Shown: positions 58,837 to 64,000 of the stretch, in pieces | How the letters are laid out: each line of letters starts with the position of its first letter | Numbering within the stretch: the stretch's first letter is position 1 | Assembly: GCA_910583925.1 (NCBI GenBank) | Contig: CAJTZJ010000008.1 | Coordinates: 1 to 64,000 of the forward strand | Direction: 5' to 3' | Source of the DNA: an uncultured Eubacterium sp. | GTDB taxonomy: Bacteria > Bacillota > Clostridia > Oscillospirales > Acutalibacteraceae | DNA: 64,000 nt | Notes under the pieces: model-generated | Told to the model about the DNA's origin: nothing | The model's input: only the letters and a program-made list of their open reading frames with translations | The model's database searches: none | Translations under genes and position numbers: made by a program

Positions 58837-58881
58837 AAGAAAAAGCCCTTAAAACCGCATTGCTATGCGGAATTTGGGGCT
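58837..58881 (-). terminator. Terminator of the tRNA-Arg transcript
   Basis: Nested stems AGCCC/GGGCT and CCGCAT/ATGCGG (TGCT loop) are followed on the minus strand by TTTTTCTTT. Confidence 0.75.
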
Positions 58882-58888
58882 ATTCCTA

Positions 58889-58964
58889 TGGTCTGCCCGA
58901 GAGGGGTCGAACCTCCAATCTTTTGAATCGGAATCAAATGCATTAGCCATTGTGCTACGGGCAG
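58889..58964 (-). tRNA. tRNA-Arg (anticodon CCG)
   Basis: The 76-nt cloverleaf includes an encoded CCA. The acceptor stem is CTGCCCG / CGGGCAG, the anticodon stem TTTGA / TCAAA holds the loop TTCCGAT (anticodon CCG), and the T arm is GGAGG-TTCGACC-CCTCT. Its 3' end faces the mobile element, as is usual for a tRNA used as attachment site. Confidence 0.93.
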
Positions 58965-59104
58965 ATATATTAAATATTTATCAAAAATAATTTTACAACC
59001 TAAATACTATTGCTGTCAATCAAAATTTGTGATATAATCACTACAAATTTGATAATAGTTACAAAAAGCTTTTACATGTAAATGTTTTTGTAAAGGAGAA
59101 CGGT

Positions 59105-60385
59105 ATGAAATTTAAAGATTTTCCAAGTGCAGTTATAAAAGAAAATGTGGATTATACAGTTAAGGAAATAACAAATGTAATTAAAAAGTATGGTCCTCGC
59201 GAATCCGGAAATGATAACTGCTTTGCTGCTGAAAAGCATTTAAAGAAGGAATTTGATCAGTTTACCGATGAAGCGCATTTTGAAGAATATGAAATGGCTC
59301 CGAAAGCATTTCTTCATTTTACCAAAACGGTTGCTGTTTTCATTATTATTGCCGTTGTTACAGGACTTGTGCTTGCGCTTACAGGTGTTATAAGCGGCTT
59401 TTTTGCGGCACAGTGTATTGTTTGTGCTGTTGTGGGAATCGGATTGCTTATAACGGTGTTTGAATTTCTTATGTATAAGCAGTTTACAGATGTGCTTTAT
59501 AAGAAAATCACTGCGCGTAACCTTATTGCTACAAGAAAGCCGAGGGGCGAGGTTAAAAGAAGAATTGTTATCAGCGGTCATATTGATTCCGCCTATGAAT
59601 GGCGTCCGCTTTATTATGGAAAGGGCAAGTATCCGTTAATGGGAATTTCAATGGGCGGAGCAATCGGCGGAGCAATTATTTCCTTTATAATTGCAATAAT
59701 CTGTATTATTGCCCATTTTGTTGATATGGGTTTATTCGGCGAATTTATGCTTAATTATTCATATTATTTTCATATCTTAACTGCAATCTTTATGATTGGC
59801 TTGTTCCTTTTTGTTGATTTCAAAACAATTTCTCCCGGAGCAAATGATAATTTAACAGGAACCTATGCTGCTGTTTGTGCGCTTCGTATGCTGGATATGG
59901 CAGGGGTTGAATTTGAAAATACGGAAGTAGTTGCTATGATAACAGACGGTGAGGAAGCAGGGCTTCGCGGTGCAAAAGCTTATGCAAAGGCGCATAAGGA
60001 TGAATTTACCGGCAATGATGTTGAAACAGTTGTTCTTTGCTGTGATACATTGACAGATCTGGAATATCTGAATGTTTATGCAAAGGATATGACCGGAACA
60101 GTTAAAAATGATAAGGATTTTTCAAATCTTGTTCTTAATTCTGCCAGGGAAGCAGGGTATGAGGATGCCAAGCTCGCAAGCGTTTTCTTCGGCTCCTCCG
60201 ATGCAGCTGCTTTTACACAGGAAGGTATAGCCGCAACCTGCCTTGCAGCTATGGATCCTGCGCCTGCCGATTATTATCATAACCGCCGTGACAGCTATGA
60301 CAGGCTTGTTCCGAAGGCGATTGAAACAGGCTACAAAATCGTTATTGCATCTATTCTTAATTTTGATGAAAACGGCTGTAAATAA
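59105..60385 (+). CDS. M28-family metallopeptidase with membrane helices
   Basis: The 426-residue protein has M28 zinc-site blocks: ISGHIDSAYEW (His ligand), SPGANDNLTGTYAAV (bridging Asp), ITDGEEAGLRGA (catalytic and ligand Glu) and LCCDTLTD. Two to four hydrophobic helices (about residues 70-120 and 180-240) are inserted before and within the domain, so it is membrane-bound. It probably acts as an aminopeptidase; the substrate is unknown. AAAGGAGAACGGT precedes the ATG. Confidence 0.88.
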   Translation: MKFKDFPSAVIKENVDYTVKEITNVIKKYGPRESGNDNCFAAEKHLKKEFDQFTDEAHFEEYEMAPKAFLHFTKTVAVFIIIAVVTGLVLALTGVISGFFAAQCIVCAVVGIGLLITVFEFLMYKQFTDVLYKKITARNLIATRKPRGEVKRRIVISGHIDSAYEWRPLYYGKGKYPLMGISMGGAIGGAIISFIIAIICIIAHFVDMGLFGEFMLNYSYYFHILTAIFMIGLFLFVDFKTISPGANDNLTGTYAAVCALRMLDMAGVEFENTEVVAMITDGEEAGLRGAKAYAKAHKDEFTGNDVETVVLCCDTLTDLEYLNVYAKDMTGTVKNDKDFSNLVLNSAREAGYEDAKLASVFFGSSDAAAFTQEGIAATCLAAMDPAPADYYHNRRDSYDRLVPKAIETGYKIVIASILNFDENGCK

Positions 60386-60398
60386 TTAATGACATAAA

Positions 60399-60427
60399 GG
60401 GCTGATTGTAAATCAGCTCTTTTTTTG
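60399..60427 (+). terminator. Terminator after the M28 gene
   Basis: GGGCTGATT / AATCAGCTC (one G-T pair) with GTA loop and a T7 tract. Confidence 0.85.
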
Positions 60428-60476
60428 TGACCAATTTGGTTTTTGAATCGTTTTTAGTGTGAAAGGGGGAATTCAT

Positions 60477-60974
60477 ATGGATAATGAACAGCTGAAAAGC
60501 AAGTTTGAAGCTAAGTATAATGAATACGGCAAAATGCTTTACAAAATTGCTTTTTTATATTTTGGAAATTCATATGATGCTGAAGATGCCTTGCAGGAGG
60601 TTTTCATAAGGCTGATGTACAATGCACCCTCTTTCAAAGATGAAAACCATGAAAAAGCATGGCTGATCAGAGTAACGCAGAATAAATGCAGGGATATGCT
60701 CAAATCATCAAAGAACAAGAATACTTCGATTGAAGAAATCGAAATATCCGATTTTATTAAAACAGAAAATGATACGCAGCTTGATGTTATCAAACAGGTT
60801 GTTGTACTTCCTGCCAAATATAAAACGGTAATTATTTTGTATTACTACTATGATTATTCTGTCAGCGAAATATCGAAAACACTGCAAATCAGTAATTCGG
60901 CAGTAAAAATGCGATTAAAGCGAGGAAGAGAAATTTTAAAAATTGAATTGGAGGATTATGGAAATGAAACCTGA
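60477..60974 (+). CDS. ECF sigma factor
   Basis: The 165-residue protein has sigma region 2 (YGKMLYKIAFLYFGNSYDAE then DALQEVFIRLMYN) and region 4 (LPAKYKTVIILYYYYDYSVSE then ISKTLQISNSAVKMRLKRGR). I choose ATG 60477 after AAAGGGGGAATTCAT. The next gene, a one-helix membrane protein overlapping by 11 bp, is its likely anti-sigma factor. Confidence 0.92.
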   Translation: MDNEQLKSKFEAKYNEYGKMLYKIAFLYFGNSYDAEDALQEVFIRLMYNAPSFKDENHEKAWLIRVTQNKCRDMLKSSKNKNTSIEEIEISDFIKTENDTQLDVIKQVVVLPAKYKTVIILYYYYDYSVSEISKTLQISNSAVKMRLKRGREILKIELEDYGNET

Positions 60975-61710
60975 TGATTTAAAAGACAGTTTAAATTCTA
61001 TTAAGCCTGATAGCTATATGGAAACAAGGCTATTTGCTGCGGTAAAAGATGCTGAAAGTCCCAAAAAGAAAAACAGAAGAATCTTTAAAGCAGCTGCTTG
61101 CACCGTGCTTTGCTGTGCCGTTCTGGTGGCAGGTGTGGGTATTGGTATTCCTAAAAAAATAATAGGCGACAGCAATGAAGATGTTGTTGTATCAGATGTG
61201 GATTACAGCGGCAATTATTTTGTTATGAGTGTTTATGCTGCTGAAAAGGATAAAGAAACAGCCATTCCTATTGATGATCATACGGTTACTTTTCCGAATT
61301 TTAAATATAAATTTAAAAGAATTGGTAAAGACGGTATGTCTATGGTAGTTGAATCAAAACAATCTTTAGAAGATTGTTCTGCCTTTGGGGTCAGCGGAGA
61401 AAACATCAAATCTGTAAAAATCAAATGTAAAACCGGATATTTTCGTATTCATAATACGTCCGGTGGAGATTATCGGGAATATACTTTTGAAGATGTTTTT
61501 AACAAAGCAGAGAATATTATTGGTGATGATTTCTTTTTATGGATGCCTGATGCTGATAAAATTCTTGATAACCCTAAAAAGTCTATTACTGAATTACACG
61601 ACACCATAAGCGTTGAAGTAACTTTTAATGACGGTTCTGTTCAGTATGCAAACTATGATTTTTCATTTAATGATAATGGCGAGCTTGTTATTGACAGAAT
61701 AGCAGACTAA
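60964..61710 (+). CDS. Probable anti-sigma factor
   Basis: The 248-residue protein has a short cytoplasmic N terminus (DSLNSIKPDSYMETRLFAAV, a pattern common before the membrane helix of ECF anti-sigma proteins), one membrane helix (about residues 44-65) and an external beta-rich domain. ATG 60964 is 9 bp after GGAGG; another ATG at 60958 is too close to that site. The family of the external domain is not recognised, but overlap with the ECF gene makes the role likely. Confidence 0.75.
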   Translation: MKPDDLKDSLNSIKPDSYMETRLFAAVKDAESPKKKNRRIFKAAACTVLCCAVLVAGVGIGIPKKIIGDSNEDVVVSDVDYSGNYFVMSVYAAEKDKETAIPIDDHTVTFPNFKYKFKRIGKDGMSMVVESKQSLEDCSAFGVSGENIKSVKIKCKTGYFRIHNTSGGDYREYTFEDVFNKAENIIGDDFFLWMPDADKILDNPKKSITELHDTISVEVTFNDGSVQYANYDFSFNDNGELVIDRIAD

Positions 61711-61718
61711 AAAAGAAG

Positions 61719-61742
61719 CCCCACAAGTCTAACCTTGTGGGG
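61719..61742. terminator. Hairpin between convergent genes
   Basis: CCCCACAAG / CTTGTGGGG forms a perfect 9-bp stem. T residues follow on both strands, weakly on the plus strand and better on the minus strand (TTCTTTTTT). Confidence 0.7.
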
Positions 61743-61755
61743 TGTTGTGTTTATA

Positions 61756-62331
61756 TCAGCAAATCATTCCGTTTTCTATCCAGCGCATAACAGACGGATA
61801 TTCGTCTTTATACTCATCAAGCCTTTCCGTGTTTGAATCAACAAAGGCTTGGAATTCATCCGTATCTTCAAAATCAAAAGTAAAGTCCTGCTCAAAATCA
61901 TAGGCTGCCGTAAAAAGGTAATCAAAAATATCATCTGCCGAAAATTCTTCAAGCATTTTGTCTGCAACAACCTCTGTGTGATAATCAAGAGCATTTTTAA
62001 CTGTTAATTCAAAATCATTCTCATCCGTATCTATTCTTGGGTTATCAAGGCAGTAAGCAAAGATTTCCTTTTCTCCTATAGCCAGATTCTGCAGATATTC
62101 AATAACATCCTCAAAGCCTGTTTCGTTAACATCATCATAAATTCTGTAGTTAAATTCGCCAACAAGATTCTGAAGCGCAACAGCTTTAAAAACAGAATCA
62201 ATTTCATATCCGTCTTCATCGGTAATAACAAAGCCGTCTTCTTTCAACTGTTCCCAGATTAATTCATAAAAAACTTTAAACTTTTGCTTTTCTTCAAAAA
62301 TCGCCTCATAAATATAGTCGTCAATATTCAT
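61756..62331 (-). CDS. Acidic protein of unknown function
   Basis: The 191-residue protein is rich in Asp, Glu and Phe (FEQDFTFDFEDTDEFQAF near the C terminus), helical, with no signal or membrane segment. I choose ATG 62331 since GAAGGAG lies upstream (12 bp, rather far) whereas the ATG at 62352 has no ribosome binding site. Not recognised; stands alone. Confidence 0.6.
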   Translation of the reverse strand: MNIDDYIYEAIFEEKQKFKVFYELIWEQLKEDGFVITDEDGYEIDSVFKAVALQNLVGEFNYRIYDDVNETGFEDVIEYLQNLAIGEKEIFAYCLDNPRIDTDENDFELTVKNALDYHTEVVADKMLEEFSADDIFDYLFTAAYDFEQDFTFDFEDTDEFQAFVDSNTERLDEYKDEYPSVMRWIENGMIC

Positions 62332-62459
62332 TTCCCTTTTATTCTCCTTCATATGATCATCTGCTTTTATTTTATACTATAACATTATCATTTTCAATAT
62401 TGCATTAAGAATTATTATGGGATATAATAGCTTTGATTAACTTAATGGAGTGTGTTGTT

Positions 62460-63332
62460 ATGACAGTTACGCTTAAAAATGAACTATGCAGGGTAGAATG
62501 CTTACAGGAGGGAGCAATGCTTCATTCTCTTGTAAAGGATGAAACGGAATATCTTTGGCAGGGCGATAAAAACTATTGGGGCGGTCAGGCTCCCGTCTGC
62601 TTTCCGATTGTCGGCGTTCTTAAAAATGGTAAGGCAAAGGCTTTCGGTAAAGAATGTAATATGGCACGCCATGGTGTTGCAAGAATAAATCCGTTTGATA
62701 TTAAAGAACAGGGCGAAAATTTTGTTACCTTTGTTCAGAGTTCAACGAATGAAATAAAGGCACAGTTTCCTTTTGATTATTCGCTTGAAATAAAATACAC
62801 ATTAAATGGTAATACTGTTACAACAGAATATACTGTTTTTAATACAGGCAGTGGCAAGCTTCCGTTTACAATCGGCGGTCATCCTGCGTTCAACTGTCCG
62901 CTTTGTGATGATGAAGAATTTGAAGATTATTTCGTTAAGTTTGATAAGGTGCTTACTAAAAAGTGCTTAAGACCTGATGTTCATACAGGGCTTATTGATG
63001 TATCAAAGCGTTATTCCGTGCTTGAAAATACGGATGAAATCAGAATGAGTCATACTCTTTTCGTTGATGATGCAATGGTTTTTGATAATATGGAGTCAAA
63101 AACGGCTTTGTTAATCGGAAAAAACGGCAAGGGTGTTAAAATGGAGTTTCAGGATTTTGATAATATCCTTGTATGGTCCTCTGCAAACGGCGGTCCGTTT
63201 GTTGCTCTTGAGCCTTGGACAGGGATTTCAACCTGCCTTGATGAGGATGAAATTTTTGAAAACAAAAGGGGAATGACGGTTCTTGAACCGAATGAGCAGG
63301 CTTCCTTTAAATTTAAAATAACACTTATTTAA
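62460..63332 (+). CDS. Aldose 1-epimerase-family protein
   Basis: The 290-residue galactose mutarotase-fold protein has GGQAPVCFPIVGVLKNG, ARHGVARINPFDI, the catalytic-His segment FTIGGHPAFNCPL (near residue 143) and LALEPWTGIS-like VALEPWTGIST. It would interconvert sugar anomers, perhaps for galactose released by the GH36 enzyme, though the genes are 17 kb apart. ATG 62460 follows TGGAGTGTGTTGTT. Confidence 0.87.
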   Translation: MTVTLKNELCRVECLQEGAMLHSLVKDETEYLWQGDKNYWGGQAPVCFPIVGVLKNGKAKAFGKECNMARHGVARINPFDIKEQGENFVTFVQSSTNEIKAQFPFDYSLEIKYTLNGNTVTTEYTVFNTGSGKLPFTIGGHPAFNCPLCDDEEFEDYFVKFDKVLTKKCLRPDVHTGLIDVSKRYSVLENTDEIRMSHTLFVDDAMVFDNMESKTALLIGKNGKGVKMEFQDFDNILVWSSANGGPFVALEPWTGISTCLDEDEIFENKRGMTVLEPNEQASFKFKITLI

Positions 63333-63347
63333 TTGTGTGGTGAGAAC

Positions 63348-64000
63348 ATGAATTACGGATTTTTCAGAGTTGCGGCAGCATCTCTTAAGCTTAAGGTTGC
63401 AAACCCAAGCTATAATAAAGAAGAAATTAAAAAGGCAATTGATAAGGCAGTAAGCGAGGATGTAAGGCTTCTTGTTACGCCTGAGCTTTCCATAACAGGC
63501 TATACCTGTGCTGATTTGTTTTTTACCAAAGCATTGCAGCAATCAGCAGGCGAAGCACTTAAAGATATTGTCGAACACTCAAAAGGGAAAAATATTGCAG
63601 TTGTTGTTGGCTTGCCGGTTGCGTTTTATAACAGCCTTTATAACTGCGCTGTTGTTTTAATGAATGGCGGGATACTGGGTATTGTTCCGAAAACGCACAT
63701 GGCAAATTATAATGAGTTTTATGAAAAACGCTGGTTTGCATCCGGAAAGCAGTTTGAAGCTTGTCAAGGCATAAACATTTACGGATTTGAAACGAAAATC
63801 GGAAATCAGATTTTTGATTTAGGCGGCGGAGCAGTCCTTGGTATTGAAATCTGTGAGGATTTGTGGGTGCCGAATCCGCCAAGCAGCAAGCTTGTTCAGC
63901 ATGGTGCCAATATAATTGTTAACCTTTCTGCAAGCGATGAATATGTTTCAAAGGCTGAATACAGAAGAGATTTGATTGCAAATCAGTCGGCAAGGTGTAT
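63348..64000 (+). CDS. nadE: NAD(+) synthetase, glutamine-hydrolysing (5' part)
   Basis: The first 217 codons lie in the window; the frame is open to the edge. The N-terminal nitrilase-like glutaminase domain shows the triad Glu (LVTPELSITGY), Lys (GIVPKTHMANYNEFYE) and Cys (LGIEICEDLWVPNPP). NLSASDEYVSKAEYRR follows as in NadE. The C-terminal ATP-dependent synthetase domain is expected beyond 64000. The ATG lies 15 bp after the epimerase stop codon. Confidence 0.92.
   Translation, partial: MNYGFFRVAAASLKLKVANPSYNKEEIKKAIDKAVSEDVRLLVTPELSITGYTCADLFFTKALQQSAGEALKDIVEHSKGKNIAVVVGLPVAFYNSLYNCAVVLMNGGILGIVPKTHMANYNEFYEKRWFASGKQFEACQGINIYGFETKIGNQIFDLGGGAVLGIEICEDLWVPNPPSSKLVQHGANIIVNLSASDEYVSKAEYRRDLIANQSARC

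Larger units (their letters stand above)
51208..58888. mobile_element. Degenerate integrative element next to tRNA-Arg
   Basis: The region holds an integrase fragment, a repressor, excisionase-like proteins, an HUH Rep, a sigma-like factor, toxin-antitoxin modules and many small unknown genes, unlike the metabolic flanks. The right end abuts the 3' end of tRNA-Arg, a usual integration target. The integrase is cut off at the left end and I find no copy of the tRNA 3' end there, so the element is probably immobile. Boundaries are approximate. Confidence 0.7.

Noticed and set aside
51208..58888. CRISPR array, suggested by the repeated GCAGCAGG word
   Set aside because: The word is only 8-9 bp, is spaced irregularly, occurs in both orientations and lies inside genes. 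There are no repeat-spacer units and no cas genes.

Overview
The window reads as the chromosome of a low-GC, Gram-positive gut-type Clostridia, probably Oscillospiraceae/Ruminococcaceae. The evidence is GlgD beside GlgC, an LL-diaminopimelate aminotransferase (DapL), an ANTAR regulator, PadR and CPBP families, strong AGGAGG ribosome binding sites, TTGACA/TATAAT promoters, and the rpmG-secE-nusG-rplKAJL block. The genus cannot be fixed from the sequence alone.

Layout. 0.1-5.8 kb (minus): glycogen operon glgB-glgC-glgD-glgA, divergent from an ANTAR regulator. 6.8-11.1 kb: dapF-dapL-purC-purB. 11.2-15.5 kb: two small-family genes and two FAD oxidoreductases. 15.7-19.4 kb: L33, SecE, NusG, L11, L1, L10 and L7/L12, with L1-type hairpins and an L10 leader attenuator. 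19.5-22.5 kb: a minus-strand cluster of small membrane proteins with a secreted His/Cys protein, facing a PadR module. 22.5-26.6 kb: a LOG-family protein, then uxaC-kdgK-kdgA for hexuronate breakdown. 26.6-29.3 kb: PspC protein, a 24-codon-scale small ORF, a split ThrE exporter and a DUF2461-like protein. 29.4-40.3 kb (minus): yfbR, aspS, hisS, mgsA, the mreB-mreC-mreD-PBP2 elongasome operon, a deacetylase lipoprotein and prfB. 40.5-44 kb: RING/DUF2628 protein, galU, CPBP protease and tadA. 44-49.2 kb: GH36 alpha-galactosidase, GPH transporter and a six-hairpin glycosidase. 49.3-51.2 kb: phosphoesterase, TM2 protein and an XRE regulator with its operator.

From about 51.2 to 58.9 kb lies a degenerate integrative element that ends at the 3' end of a tRNA-Arg(CCG) gene. 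It holds an N-terminal integrase remnant, a repressor, a small protein with a break at an A AAA AAG site, an excisionase-like protein, an HUH Rep whose first 13 codons are split off, a sigma-like factor, a Fic/ribbon-helix-helix pair, and several unknown small genes. Two features stand out. One is a type I toxin-antitoxin module at 56.2-56.5 kb: a 24-residue membrane peptide, a hairpin over its ribosome binding site, 5'-3' UTR pairing, and a convergent antisense RNA with a consensus promoter. The other is an 8-bp word (GCAGCAGG or its complement) present 18 times in 7.35 kb of the element, in coding and non-coding DNA, on both strands and in different frames, but only about four times in the rest of the window.

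After the tRNA come an M28 peptidase, an ECF sigma/anti-sigma pair, an acidic protein of unknown function, an aldose 1-epimerase, and the start of NAD synthetase, cut by the window edge.
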